This document shows, piece by piece, positions 17,918-26,775 of a stretch of DNA of 64,000 nucleotides (the stretch's first letter is position 1; every line of letters starts with the position of its first letter). The DNA is from JBFAPK01 sp040676675 (lineage in GTDB: Bacteria > Actinomycetota > Actinomycetes > Mycobacteriales > Micromonosporaceae): positions 62,001-126,000 of the forward strand of contig NZ_JBFAPK010000024.1 of NCBI RefSeq assembly GCF_040676675.1, read 5' to 3'. The notes below the pieces were generated by a model. That model was given only the letters and a program-made list of their open reading frames with translations, had not been told where the DNA came from and made no database searches. The translations under genes and the position numbers were made by a program.

Positions 17918-19654
17918 CTACTCCGCGGTCGCACCGAGGTTGCCGGTGAAGACGCTGGCGGCGAGGCTGCCGCCCTGGAAGTCGACGCTGGAAGCGCCGC
18001 CGAAGACGTTGCCCGAGATGATCGCCGAGGCGGCCGTACCGACGACCAGGCGGCCGGAGCCGGAGCCGGCCAGGTGGTTGCCGAGGAAGCGGTTGCCGGT
18101 CGCGTCGAACCTGCCGACGGTCGGCGCGCCGGTGGCCATAAACCGGTTGCCCTGGATCAGGCAGGCGTTGGTGACCTGGAACGCGACGGCGGTGCCCGGG
18201 TAGAGGGTGCTGCCCAGCAGCGAGAGCCGGGCCGCCGAGGTGGTCATGCCCACGACGAGGTTGCTGGCGCACTCCGTGACGTGCACGCCGGCCAGGGTCA
18301 CGTCGGCGCCGCCGACCAGGATCGCGGTGCTGGCGGTGTTCCGGTGCGCGAACGACCCGTCCCGGACGGTGTTCGCCGGGCCCTCGCAGTGGATCGCGTG
18401 GCCGTCGCCGGCGGCGCCGGTCGTCGCCCCGAACCGGAAGTCCTCCACCATGCAGCGCTGCACGGCGGCGCCGAACCAGATCATCTTGCGGATGCTGTTG
18501 CCGCCGCGGACGGAGCGCACCACGCTGTCCTGGACCGTCCGGGTGAACACCACGAAGGCTCCGGCCTGCCGGTTCCCGTTCTCGTCGAGGTTGCCGGTGA
18601 CGTCGCCGAAGTCGAGGTTCGCCAGCGTCACCCGCCGGGCGTTGGAGACCACCGCGTAGCTGTACCCGGACGCGGCGCACGAGACGGTGTCGAAGGTGAG
18701 GTTGGTCATGTCGGCGCCGAACCTGTCGACCGCGACCACGCCGTTCGAATAGGTGAGACCGGCGGTCTGCCCCTCGACGCTGATCGCGGCGGCCTGGCTG
18801 TACCGCTCCTGGGCGCTCGCCTCGACGGTGACGTCCCGGACGTGGCTGTCGTGGCAGTGGTACTGGCAGGTCACCGCCTTGCGGCCGATCCGGGAGAAGT
18901 ACATGTCGTCGACCCGGACGTCGCGGGCGAAGGACATGCCGAGGCCGTTGTTGTTGACGCTGTTGCGGGTGTCGAGGTGCAGCCCGGAGACGCGTACGCC
19001 CCGGACGGTGCGCGCCGGGTCGCCGTCGGGGCGGGTCGGCGGCTCGCCCGAGATGCCGATGAGCTGCCCGACGCCGGTGGCGATCGAGGTCAGCACGATC
19101 TTCGACTCGTAACCGTCGCCGTACCAGGTGGTGCCGTCGCGCTTGAGCAGGATCGACTTCTCGACCCGGTACGCGTGCGGCGTGGCCGGTACGTGGATCA
19201 CCCGGTCCAGTTCGGCGGCGGCGAGGAACGCGGCCGTGTCGTCGTTGCTCGGGTCGATCGGGGTCGTGGCCTCGTCGTAGTTGCCCTTCGCGCCGAGGGC
19301 CCGGACGGAGACCACCTCGTCGGCGATCTCCCACCAGGCGCCGCCGGCGGTGCTGAGGTGCCACGCCCTCGGCGGCACCGGTTCCTCGGCGAGCCGGCGG
19401 TAGAGGGCGCCACCGCCGTCACCGGGCGCCGCGTAGCCGGCCGTACGGATGGCGGCCACCTCGGCCGGTACCGTGCTCGTGGGCGCGTCGGCGCGGCTCG
19501 CCAGCTCCAGCACCGTGTCGCCGGCCGCTACCGCCTGGGCGGGCGCCGCCGAGGCCGGTCCGGCGGGCGCCAGGTAGGTGCCGGCGGTACCGGTGCCGAC
19601 CGCACCGAGCAACATCCGCCGCGACAGCGCGGGCTTGGACACGTCGGCTCCCAT
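17918..19654 (-). CDS. Tat-exported right-handed beta-helix protein
   Basis: The 578-residue protein starts with a twin-arginine signal (SRRMLLGAVGTGTAG, then Ala-rich region ending ASAAPA), so it is probably exported folded. After a short N-terminal region (PGDGGGALYRRL, typical of pectate-lyase superfamily N-caps) come many short strands with regularly spaced Asn, Gly and Val, such as VRGVRVSGLHLDTRNS and VTLANLDFGDVTGN. That pattern indicates a parallel beta-helix like GH28/GH55/polysaccharide lyase proteins. Substrate and catalytic residues cannot be assigned. ATG 19654 is used; GTG 19642, with GGGAG five bases upstream, is an equally good start. Confidence 0.75.
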   Translation of the reverse strand: MGADVSKPALSRRMLLGAVGTGTAGTYLAPAGPASAAPAQAVAAGDTVLELASRADAPTSTVPAEVAAIRTAGYAAPGDGGGALYRRLAEEPVPPRAWHLSTAGGAWWEIADEVVSVRALGAKGNYDEATTPIDPSNDDTAAFLAAAELDRVIHVPATPHAYRVEKSILLKRDGTTWYGDGYESKIVLTSIATGVGQLIGISGEPPTRPDGDPARTVRGVRVSGLHLDTRNSVNNNGLGMSFARDVRVDDMYFSRIGRKAVTCQYHCHDSHVRDVTVEASAQERYSQAAAISVEGQTAGLTYSNGVVAVDRFGADMTNLTFDTVSCAASGYSYAVVSNARRVTLANLDFGDVTGNLDENGNRQAGAFVVFTRTVQDSVVRSVRGGNSIRKMIWFGAAVQRCMVEDFRFGATTGAAGDGHAIHCEGPANTVRDGSFAHRNTASTAILVGGADVTLAGVHVTECASNLVVGMTTSAARLSLLGSTLYPGTAVAFQVTNACLIQGNRFMATGAPTVGRFDATGNRFLGNHLAGSGSGRLVVGTAASAIISGNVFGGASSVDFQGGSLAASVFTGNLGATAE

Positions 19655-19757
19655 CCCGCCGGTACGCCCGGCGCTCTGCTCGTCGGCGGCCGGTGCGGCA
19701 CGCTCGTCCGCACCCGGCGGGCTGGTTGGGCCTCGTCCGGACCGGTGACTGTGGAGG

Positions 19758-20957
19758 CTACCGGGCGCGGGTTACGCGGGAGTGCCGCAGCAGCATCCGC
19801 CGCCCGGCCAACATGCATCCGGCGGCCAGCACCATCGCCACGGCGGCGCTGCACCACATGGCCGGATAGCTGGCGTGGCCCGCGACCGCGCCGAGCGCGA
19901 GGGGACCGGCGCAGCCGCCGGCGTAGACGCCGGTCTGGGTGATCGAGGTGGCGGCGGCCGGCGCCTGCGGGTGCAGGCGTACCACGGCGAACGTCATCAG
20001 GCCGGGCCAGGCCCAGCCGAGCCCGAAGCCGAGCGTCACGCCGGCGACGAGCGGCGCCGGCCCGGTCAGCGCCAGCAGGCCGAGCCCGGCGGCGCCGACC
20101 ACGAGCATGCCGGCGATGGTGGCGACGTGACCGCCGGAGCGCCGGTCGGCGAGCCAGCCGGAGAGGACCCGGGCGAGGGCGCAGATGGCGCTGCCGAAGG
20201 TGAGGGTGAGCCCGGCCAGGCCGGGCGAGAGCCCGCGCGCGGCGGCCGAGTCGACCAGGAAGGTGCCGAGCGCGTTGGCGGCCCCGGCGGCGAGCGTGGC
20301 GGCGATTCCGATCACGACCAGGGCGAGGGTGGCGCGCTCGCCGTCCGCGCCGTCGGCGCGGCGGCTGCCGCGCCCGTCGGAGGGTACGACCAGCAGGGCG
20401 GCCAGCGCGGCGCCGGCCGCGGCCACGAACGCCCAGCGCCAGCCGGCGGTGAGCGCGACGGCCGGTACGGCGGCCCCGGCGAGCAGCGTCGAGATCGGGA
20501 TGGCGGCCTGTTTGAACCCGAACGACAGTCCCTGCCGTCCGGCCGGTACGTGCCGGGCGAGCGCCGTGTTGCTGGCGAGCTGCCCGGCGGCGTTGGCGGC
20601 GGCGCCGACCGCCAGCAGCGCGACCAGGGCGGCGTAGGAGTGGGCGAGCACGGCGATGGCGAGCATCGACGCGGCGGCGAGCAGCACCGCGCAGCGGGCG
20701 ACCCAGGCCGGACCGTACCGCTCGACCAGGGCACCGGTGGGGAGCGAGGCGAGCGCGCTCACGCCGAAGTAGACGGAGACCGCCAGGCCCAGCCCGGCGG
20801 GATCGAAGTGGAGTTCGGCACCCATCTGCACGGCGAGCCCGCCCACCAGGAAGACGGGCAGGACGGAGGCGATCGTGGTGGCGGTGGCGCCGAGCGCGGT
20901 ACGTACGGGGTGGCTGGGGGTGGCGGCCCGGGGTGGGTCGAGCGCTATCTCGGTCAT
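19758..20957 (-). CDS. MFS transporter
   Basis: The 399-residue membrane protein has about 12 hydrophobic helices in two halves, with the major facilitator loop motif seen as TGALVERYGPAWVAR after the second helix. A related basic loop, SGWLADRRSGG, occurs in the second half. This resembles the cyanate/drug-exporter type (CynX-like or DHA1), but no substrate can be deduced. It is divergent from an IclR regulator 138 bases away, the usual arrangement for a regulator and its target transporter. ATG 20957 is used; GTG 20981 would add eight residues. Confidence 0.8.
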   Translation of the reverse strand: MTEIALDPPRAATPSHPVRTALGATATTIASVLPVFLVGGLAVQMGAELHFDPAGLGLAVSVYFGVSALASLPTGALVERYGPAWVARCAVLLAAASMLAIAVLAHSYAALVALLAVGAAANAAGQLASNTALARHVPAGRQGLSFGFKQAAIPISTLLAGAAVPAVALTAGWRWAFVAAAGAALAALLVVPSDGRGSRRADGADGERATLALVVIGIAATLAAGAANALGTFLVDSAAARGLSPGLAGLTLTFGSAICALARVLSGWLADRRSGGHVATIAGMLVVGAAGLGLLALTGPAPLVAGVTLGFGLGWAWPGLMTFAVVRLHPQAPAAATSITQTGVYAGGCAGPLALGAVAGHASYPAMWCSAAVAMVLAAGCMLAGRRMLLRHSRVTRAR

Positions 20958-21043
20958 TTCCGACGAGCCTACGCGACTCACCCTTATGAACCGACCGTGT
21001 CTGTCGGTGCACGCGCTGTGGCCGAAGATCTGGCATCCTCGAT

Positions 21044-21075
21044 CCGGGCGGGCATTTCCCTGACGCCCGGTTTTT
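21044..21075 (+). terminator. Terminator-like hairpin in the leader of the IclR gene
   Basis: CCGGGCG (21044-21050) pairs perfectly with CGCCCGG (21064-21070) around a 13-base loop and is followed at once by TTTTTC. It therefore looks like a classic intrinsic terminator, rare in such GC-rich DNA. It lies only 20 bases before the regulator start. No + strand gene precedes it, because the MFS gene is transcribed the other way. It could attenuate the leader transcript of the regulator. Just upstream, ACCGAC and GTCGGT (20990-21008) form a 6+6 base dyad that may be an operator. Confidence 0.5.
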
Positions 21076-21094
21076 CATATGGTGTAAGTCCCCG

Positions 21095-21892
21095 GTGGCG
21101 GAGGTGGTTGTGCGCGACCCTCTGGCGGAACCTTCGGACCTGATCCGTAGCGTGTCGCGTGCGCTACGCGTCCTCGAAGCGGTCGGGCGTGCCCCGAAGG
21201 GCCTGACCGTGAAGCAGATAGCGCGGCGCTGCGAGCTGACCGTGGCCACCACGTACCACCTGGTGCGCACGCTCGCCTACGAGGGCTACGTGATCCGGCG
21301 CGAGGACGGTACCTACATCGTCGGGTTGGAGGTCGCCGACCGGTACCGCGAACTCGTCACGGCCTTCCGCGGGCCACCCGCGGTCGGCGAGTCGCTGCGG
21401 CGGGCCGCGGTGGACACCGGCTACAGCCACTACCTCGGGCGCTTCGTCGGCGGCCAGGTGGCGATCACGGCGCTGGCCGAGGGGTCGCGTTCGCCGTACC
21501 TGGAGGACCTCGTACCGGGATTCGACGAGGGGGCGCACGCCACGGCCCTCGGCAAGGCGCTGCTCGCCACGCTCACGCCGGAGCAGCGGTTCCGCTACCT
21601 CCGCGAGTACGGTATGCGCCCCTTCACGTCGGCGACGCTGGTCGCCCCCGACGCCTTCGAGGCCGACCTCGCGGCCGGCGACCGGCGCGGCATGCACCTG
21701 GAGCTCGGCCAGTTCCGGCAGGGCGTGGCCTGCGCGGCGGTGCTCGTGACGCCCGACAAGGACATGGAGCGGCGGGTCGTGCTCGCCTGCGCGCTGCCGG
21801 CGGCGGAGATGATGACCTCCGCGCGCGTGGTGCGCGCGCGCCTGCTGACGGTGGCCCGCGCGGTCGCCGAGGGGATAGCCAGCGACGCCTGA
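21095..21892 (+). CDS. IclR-family transcriptional regulator
   Basis: The 265-residue protein has an N-terminal winged helix-turn-helix (about residues 15-75: SVSRALRVLEAVGRAP, then LTVKQIARRCELTVATTYHL and GYVIRREDGTYIVG). A C-terminal IclR ligand-binding domain follows, with PYLEDLVPGFDEGAHATALGKALLA and RFRYLREYGMRPFT. The family binds small aromatic or carboxylic effectors and often controls a divergent gene, here the MFS transporter. The start is GTG 21095, with GTG 21110 as an alternative. The gene ends at a strong hairpin shared with phoX. Confidence 0.88.
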   Translation: MAEVVVRDPLAEPSDLIRSVSRALRVLEAVGRAPKGLTVKQIARRCELTVATTYHLVRTLAYEGYVIRREDGTYIVGLEVADRYRELVTAFRGPPAVGESLRRAAVDTGYSHYLGRFVGGQVAITALAEGSRSPYLEDLVPGFDEGAHATALGKALLATLTPEQRFRYLREYGMRPFTSATLVAPDAFEADLAAGDRRGMHLELGQFRQGVACAAVLVTPDKDMERRVVLACALPAAEMMTSARVVRARLLTVARAVAEGIASDA

Positions 21893-21934
21893 GCCCGCCC
21901 GGGTACGGGGCCCGGGAACAGCGGTGGGAAACGG

Positions 21935-21971
21935 CCGGGGCCGGCCACGCGGGTTGCGTGGCCGGCCCCGG
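21935..21971. terminator. Bidirectional terminator between the IclR gene and phoX
   Basis: A perfect 16-base-pair stem (CCGGGGCCGGCCACGC, 21935-21950, with its complement at 21956-21971) closes a five-base loop GGGTT. It sits between two convergent genes, so it can stop transcription from both sides. There is no T-tract, as is common for actinobacterial terminators. Confidence 0.75.
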
Positions 21972-22008
21972 CGGGGCGTCCCGGCGTGACCCTCGCCGGG
22001 CGTCCGGC

Positions 22009-24132
22009 TCAGCTGCCGACGGCGCCGCCGTCCAGCCGCCAGGTGACCACCACACCCGGCTTGGCGAAGTCGCCGTCGGGCCAGTTGGAGGCCGGGTTTT
22101 CGAGCGTCGCACCGGAGATCTCGCCCGGGTGCTGTACCGCGACGAAGACCGACCGGTTGTCCTCGCTGATGAACGGGCCGCAGGTCTCGGCGCCGAGCGG
22201 TACGGTCAGGAACTGCTTGAGGTGCCCGCGCTCCGGTCCCTCCACGGCGGTGGCGAAGAGCCCGTCGTTGCTGCCGAGCGCGTTGCCGTCGGTGGAGATC
22301 CAGAGGTTGCCGGCGCCGTCGAAGGCCACGTTGTCCGGGCAGGAGATCGGCGAGACCTTGGACTTGTCGTACCCGGCGAAGAAGGTCGACGGGTCCGTCG
22401 GGTCGCCGCAGACGATCGGCAGCGACCAGGCGAAGGTCTCCGAGGTGTGGTCGCCCCGGTCCTCCACCACCTCCAGGATCTGCCCGTGCTTGTTGGCGTT
22501 GCGCGGGTTCGCCTCGTCCGGCTTCGGGTTGCTGCCCACGCCCCGGTTGGTGTTGTTGGTCAGCGCCACGTAGATCTTGCCGGTGACCTTGCTCGGCTCG
22601 ACGTCCTCCGGCCGGTCCATCTTGGTCGCGCCGACCGCGTCACCGGCGAGCCGGGTGAAGGTGAGCACGTCGGCGGCGGTCATGCCCGGCACGTACGACG
22701 TGTTGCCCCGGACCAGCTTGATCCAGCGCCCGCGCCCGTTGAACGCCCCGTCGGCGGGGAGCTTGCCCGAACCGTCGATCTCGTCGGCGCTGGTGTAGTC
22801 CAGCTTCGCCACGTAGAGCGTGCCCGACTCCAGCAGGGTCAGGTTGTGGCGGCGGGCCGCGGCCGAGTCGCCCTTCATGTACTTGTTCTCGGAGACGAAC
22901 TTGTACAGGTAGTCGAAGCGCTCGTCGTCGCCCATGTACGCCACCACGTGGCCGTCCTTGGCGATGATGACGTTCGCGCCCTCGTGCTTGAGTCGGCCCA
23001 TCGCGGTGTGCTTGCGCGGCCGGGAGTCCGGGTCGAACGGGTCCACCTCGACGACCCAGCCGAAGCGGTGCGCCTCGTTCGGGTTCTTGGCCAGGTCGAA
23101 GCGCTCGTCCACCCGGTCCCACCTGCGGCTGCCGCTCGGGTAGCGCACGTCGGTGGGGATGCCGTAGCGGGCCAGCTTCGGCTTCAGCTCGGCCGGGGCG
23201 CCGTCGCCGCCCACGAAGTACTGATTGAAGTTCTCCTCGCCGGAGAGCACGGTGCCCCACGGGGTGATCCCGCCCGAGCAGTTGTTCAGCGTGCCGACGA
23301 CGGTACGGCCCTTCGGGTCCGCCTTCGTCTTGAGCCAGGCCGAGCCGGCCGCCGGTCCGGTCACGTCGAACCGGGTCTCCAGCGCGGTGATCCGCCGGTT
23401 GTACGGCCGGCGGCCGTCGCGTACCGGCTCCCACGCGCCGGTGTCGCCGACCCGCTCCAACTCGACCACCGAGAGGCCGTGCGCGGCGATCGCGGCCCGC
23501 ACCTGCTCCGGCGTGAGCGCGTCCAGGCTGGTGAAGCCCGGGAACATCAGCTCCTCGTTGGTGTACTCGTGGTTCACCACGAGCAGCGCCCGCCGACCCT
23601 TGCGGTCCAGCGGCAGTACGCCGACGAAGTCGTTGTTGTAGCCGAACTGCTTCGACTGCCGGGCCGCGGTCTGGTTGTGCACGTCCAGCGCCGGCGCGCC
23701 GGGCACCACCGGGTCGCCCCAGCGGATGACCACCGCGTGGTCGTACCCGTTCGGTACGACAAGGGTGTCGAGCTTGTTCGGCGGGATCGGCTTGAAGGTG
23801 AGCGCGCCGTTGTTCGACGGCGGACGCTTGGCGGTGAAGTCGTCGATCTCCGGGAGGGCCGGCACGCCGCCGTCGCCGGGGGCCGCCAGCGCCGGAGCGG
23901 TGGAACCGAGCGCGCCGGCCACGCCGAGCACCAGGGCGCCGACCGCGCCCGCGCGGACGACGCCGCGCCGGGACACCTCGGCGTTCACCACGTCACCGAA
24001 GTACGGGTTCTCCGACTCGTTCGGCACCGGGTGGTCGCAGGCGTTGCCGCAGCGGTACAGACAGGTCATCGCGCTACGCCCCCCGTGGCCGGCGGGGCCC
24101 AGCAGGGGGAGCAGCCGGGGTCGGTCGCTCAT
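22009..24132 (-). CDS. phoX: PhoX-type alkaline phosphatase (Tat-exported)
   Basis: PhoX enzymes are Ca/Fe-dependent phosphomonoesterases exported through Tat to recover phosphate. ATG 24132 follows AGGAGG with a nine-base gap and gives 707 residues. The PhoX leader MTCLYRCGNACDHP precedes the twin-arginine segment SRRGVVRAGAVG (RR at 55-56). The rest carries the beta-propeller-like PhoX core: VVNHEYTNEELMFPGF, then GTLNNCSGGITPWGTVLSGEENF, read as two adjacent blocks, and later GPFISEDNRSVFVAVQHPGE. A PHO box lies about 120 bases upstream, so phosphate starvation control through PhoP is expected. Confidence 0.92.
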   Translation of the reverse strand: MSDRPRLLPLLGPAGHGGRSAMTCLYRCGNACDHPVPNESENPYFGDVVNAEVSRRGVVRAGAVGALVLGVAGALGSTAPALAAPGDGGVPALPEIDDFTAKRPPSNNGALTFKPIPPNKLDTLVVPNGYDHAVVIRWGDPVVPGAPALDVHNQTAARQSKQFGYNNDFVGVLPLDRKGRRALLVVNHEYTNEELMFPGFTSLDALTPEQVRAAIAAHGLSVVELERVGDTGAWEPVRDGRRPYNRRITALETRFDVTGPAAGSAWLKTKADPKGRTVVGTLNNCSGGITPWGTVLSGEENFNQYFVGGDGAPAELKPKLARYGIPTDVRYPSGSRRWDRVDERFDLAKNPNEAHRFGWVVEVDPFDPDSRPRKHTAMGRLKHEGANVIIAKDGHVVAYMGDDERFDYLYKFVSENKYMKGDSAAARRHNLTLLESGTLYVAKLDYTSADEIDGSGKLPADGAFNGRGRWIKLVRGNTSYVPGMTAADVLTFTRLAGDAVGATKMDRPEDVEPSKVTGKIYVALTNNTNRGVGSNPKPDEANPRNANKHGQILEVVEDRGDHTSETFAWSLPIVCGDPTDPSTFFAGYDKSKVSPISCPDNVAFDGAGNLWISTDGNALGSNDGLFATAVEGPERGHLKQFLTVPLGAETCGPFISEDNRSVFVAVQHPGEISGATLENPASNWPDGDFAKPGVVVTWRLDGGAVGS

Positions 24133-24250
24133 CTGGGAGTGCCTCCTCGTTGATTTGTGCACATATCGTCGGACCTGCGCCGGTCAGGCGCGGACGGGCG
24201 CGAGTGTGTGCTCCGGGACCGTAAGAGCGCCCGATGAGCGGATCCGGGCC

Positions 24251-24272
24251 GGACGGTGAACCAGAGGTGAAC
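24251..24272 (-). promoter_or_regulatory. PHO box (PhoP direct repeats) upstream of phoX
   Basis: Read on the minus strand, two 11-base units follow each other: GTTCACCTCTG (24272-24262) and GTTCACCGTCC (24261-24251). Both begin with GTTCACC, the core of the Streptomyces PhoP direct-repeat unit, and they have the exact 11-base pitch of known PHO boxes. The site lies upstream of phoX on the coding strand. It also lies upstream of the divergent sigma gene, which may be affected. Confidence 0.75.
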
Positions 24273-24315
24273 AGCGGCAGCCCCGAGAGCCTGTCGGTAC
24301 GACCGGCCAGCGAAT

Positions 24316-24882
24316 TTGAACCGGCTGGCCAGCGGCTGCGTACCACCGATTGCCGAAGGGAGGCTGGCCATCACCGATCAGGACGACCTGCTTCGCGCCC
24401 TGCACGACGAACACGCCGACGCGCTCTACGCGCACGCGCTGCGGTTGGTGCAGGGCGACCGGCAGCGCGCCGAGGATCTGGTGCAGGAGACGCTGCTGCG
24501 GGCCTGGCGGCACCCCGAGGCACTCGACCCGCGGCGCGGGTCGGTACGCGCCTGGCTCTTCACCACCGCGCGTAACCTCGCGATCGACGCCTGGCGGCGG
24601 CGCAGCGCCCGGGTCGGTGAGGTGATCACCGACGAGTTGCCCGAGCTGCCCCACGCGGTCGACGAGGCGGACCGGGCCGTGGAGGCGTGGACCGTCGCCG
24701 AGGCGCTCGTCCGGCTCAGCCCGCAGCACCGGGAGGTCCTGGTGGAATGCTTCTACCAGGGCCGATCCGTGGGGGAGGCCGCCGCCCGGCTGGGCGTACC
24801 GCCAGGCACGATCAAGTCCCGCACCCACTACGCCCTGCGTTCACTGCGGTTGGTGCTGGCCGAGATGGGGGTGACCAGATGA
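24316..24882 (+). CDS. ECF RNA polymerase sigma factor (SigL-like)
   Basis: The protein has sigma region 2 (LYAHALRLVQGDRQRAEDLV, then QETLLRAWR) and region 4 (LSPQHREVLVECFYQGRSVG, then VPPGTIKSRTHYALRSLRL). The order and the following zinc anti-sigma gene match the SigL/RslA group of mycobacteria, which controls envelope and redox-exposed proteins. The start is uncertain. TTG 24316 is the first formal start, but a perfect GGGAGG at 24358-24363 is followed by CTG (adjacent) and, at ideal six-base spacing, by ATC at 24370. The end overlaps the anti-sigma ATG (ATGA), so the pair is coupled. Confidence 0.85.
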   Translation: MNRLASGCVPPIAEGRLAITDQDDLLRALHDEHADALYAHALRLVQGDRQRAEDLVQETLLRAWRHPEALDPRRGSVRAWLFTTARNLAIDAWRRRSARVGEVITDELPELPHAVDEADRAVEAWTVAEALVRLSPQHREVLVECFYQGRSVGEAAARLGVPPGTIKSRTHYALRSLRLVLAEMGVTR

Positions 24883-25568
24883 CCTGCGAATTCGCGCACG
24901 ACGACGGCGCGTACGTGCTCGGCGCCCTGGCACCCGCCGAACGCGCCGCCTACGAACGGCACCTCGCCACCTGCCCGGCCTGCCGGGAGGCGGTCGCCGA
25001 GATCGCCGTGCTGCCGGGCCTGCTGGGGCGGCTCGACGCCGCCGGGCTGGAGCAGATCACCCCGCCGGCTGCCGCCGCGTCCCGGCTCCCCGCGCTGCTG
25101 GACGCCGCCCGCCGTGAGCGCCACCGGCAGCGCCGGCGCGGTCGCCTGCGGTACGCCACCGGGCTGCTCGCCGCCGCCTGCCTGGCCCTGGTCGTCGGGC
25201 TCGGCGCCGACCGGCTCTGGGGCGGGTCGCCGCCGCCCCGCGATCCCGGGGTGCCGATGGCCGCGATGCGCTCGGCGCAGACCGGGGCGCCCGTCAGCGC
25301 CGAGATCGGGCTGGAGAGCACCAACTGGGGCACCCGGGTCACCATGCACTGCCAGTACCAGCAGTCCGGCCGGTACGCGAAGTCGTACACGGTGCGGCTG
25401 GTGGCGTACGGGCCGGACGACGCGACCGAACAGGTCGGCTCCTGGCTCGCCGGCCCGAGCCACGACGTGACCTTCACGGGCGTGACCCGCTTCACCACCG
25501 GCGAACTGGTCCGGCTCGCGTTGGTCCGCCCCGACGGCACCGCCCTGCTCACCTACGACGTGCAGTAG
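24879..25568 (+). CDS. Zinc-finger anti-sigma factor (RslA-like), membrane-anchored
   Basis: The 229-residue protein starts with an N-terminal anti-sigma zinc domain. It shows H-x3-C-x2-C as HLATCPAC near residue 27, after the APAERAAYERHL helix, so a redox- or metal-sensitive ZAS fold is likely. A single membrane helix (LLAAACLALVVGLGADRLW, about 95-113) leads to an extracytoplasmic domain of ~110 residues (NWGTRVTMHCQYQQSGRYAK region) seen in RslA-type proteins. It should hold the upstream sigma factor at the membrane until the zinc site or outer domain senses stress. Confidence 0.85.
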   Translation: MTCEFAHDDGAYVLGALAPAERAAYERHLATCPACREAVAEIAVLPGLLGRLDAAGLEQITPPAAAASRLPALLDAARRERHRQRRRGRLRYATGLLAAACLALVVGLGADRLWGGSPPPRDPGVPMAAMRSAQTGAPVSAEIGLESTNWGTRVTMHCQYQQSGRYAKSYTVRLVAYGPDDATEQVGSWLAGPSHDVTFTGVTRFTTGELVRLALVRPDGTALLTYDVQ

Positions 25569-25758
25569 CCAGAAACCCGGCCCGCCCGCGCCCGAGCACA
25601 CGCGGGCGAAGCCCGTCGTGCGCGCAGGACGCCTCAGCGAGTGCGCGTAGCGGCGCCGGCGTCGTCCTGCAGCCGAGGAGCGCGCCGCGAAGCGGTCGCG
25701 CCCCGCAGGCGAAGGACGATCGCCTCTCAGGCGCCGCGAAGCGCGCGAGCGCGCGGGA

Positions 25759-26685
25759 TCACGCCACCGCCGCCGGCTCCGGGGTGGCGGCGAGCAGGGC
25801 GGCGCGGGCCTGCCGGCGGGCGTGCCGGATCGCGTCCGCCGTGAAGATGACCAGCGCCAGCCAGACCAGCGCGAAACCGCCGAGCCGGGCGGCCGGCATC
25901 GGTTCGTGGAAGATCAGTACGCCGCTGCCGAACTGCAGGATCGGGGCGATGTACTGCACGATGCCGAGCCCGGTCAGCGGGATGCGGTTGGCGGCGCCGG
26001 CGAAGAGGAGCAGCGGGATGGCGGTCGCGGCCCCGGCGACGAGGAGCAGCAGCGTGTGGCCGGTCGACACCCGGCCGAAGGTGGACTCGCCGCGCCAGGT
26101 GAGCCAGCCGAGGTAGGCCAGCGCGGGCAGGCTCAGCACCGCCGACTCGACGAAGAGCCCCTCCGCGGCCGGCAGGCCGAGCCGCTTCTTCGCCAGCCCG
26201 TACCCGCCGAAGCTCAGCGCCAGGGTGAACGCCAGGTACGGCAGCCGCCCGTAGTCCACGGCCAGTACCGCCACCGCCACGGTACCGATGCCGAGCGCGA
26301 TCCACTGGGGCGCCCGCAGCCGCTCGCGCAGCACGGTGACGCCGAGCAGGATGACGACCAGCGGGTTGATGAAGTAGCCGAGGGCGGTCTCCACCACCCG
26401 GGCCGAGTTGACCCCGTAGATGTACGCGCCCCAGTTGACCGCGATCAACGCCGCGGCCAGGGTGATGCCGGCGAGGGACTTCGGGCGGCGCAGCAGGCCG
26501 CGCAGGAAGCCCCAGTTGCGCATGGCGGCGAGGACCAGCGCCACGAAGGCGACCGACCAGACGACCCGGTGCGCGAGGATCTCCACCGCGCCGGCCGGCC
26601 GGAGCAGCTTGATGTAGATCGGGAAGAAGCCCCAGAGCAGGTAGGCGCCGATCCCGTACAGATATCCCCGGCGGAGCTGGCTCAT
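25759..26685 (-). CDS. rarD: EamA-family transporter RarD
   Basis: The 308-residue protein has about ten membrane helices in two EamA repeats and the RarD marks GIGAYLLWGFFPIYIKLL at the N-terminus and NWGAYIYGVNSARVVETALG in the middle. The later LGIVQYIAPILQFGSGVLIF is also typical. RarD proteins belong to the drug/metabolite superfamily; substrates are mostly unknown (chloramphenicol sensitivity in the name-giving case). It faces the anti-sigma gene across 190 bases of GC-rich DNA with no gene. Confidence 0.85.
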   Translation of the reverse strand: MSQLRRGYLYGIGAYLLWGFFPIYIKLLRPAGAVEILAHRVVWSVAFVALVLAAMRNWGFLRGLLRRPKSLAGITLAAALIAVNWGAYIYGVNSARVVETALGYFINPLVVILLGVTVLRERLRAPQWIALGIGTVAVAVLAVDYGRLPYLAFTLALSFGGYGLAKKRLGLPAAEGLFVESAVLSLPALAYLGWLTWRGESTFGRVSTGHTLLLLVAGAATAIPLLLFAGAANRIPLTGLGIVQYIAPILQFGSGVLIFHEPMPAARLGGFALVWLALVIFTADAIRHARRQARAALLAATPEPAAVA

Positions 26686-26775
26686 GCGCTCACCGTAAGG
26701 GCTTTAGGCGGGTTGATCCCTTTCTCGTGAGGAGGTTCACCCGTGTCCCGCCGTCGCCTGGCCGCGCCGGTCCGG

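Noticed and set aside
21958..24153. 731-codon plus-strand open frame opposite phoX
   Set aside because: Low-complexity Val/Arg/Gly product with no motif; phoX on the other strand has Tat signal and strong ribosome site.
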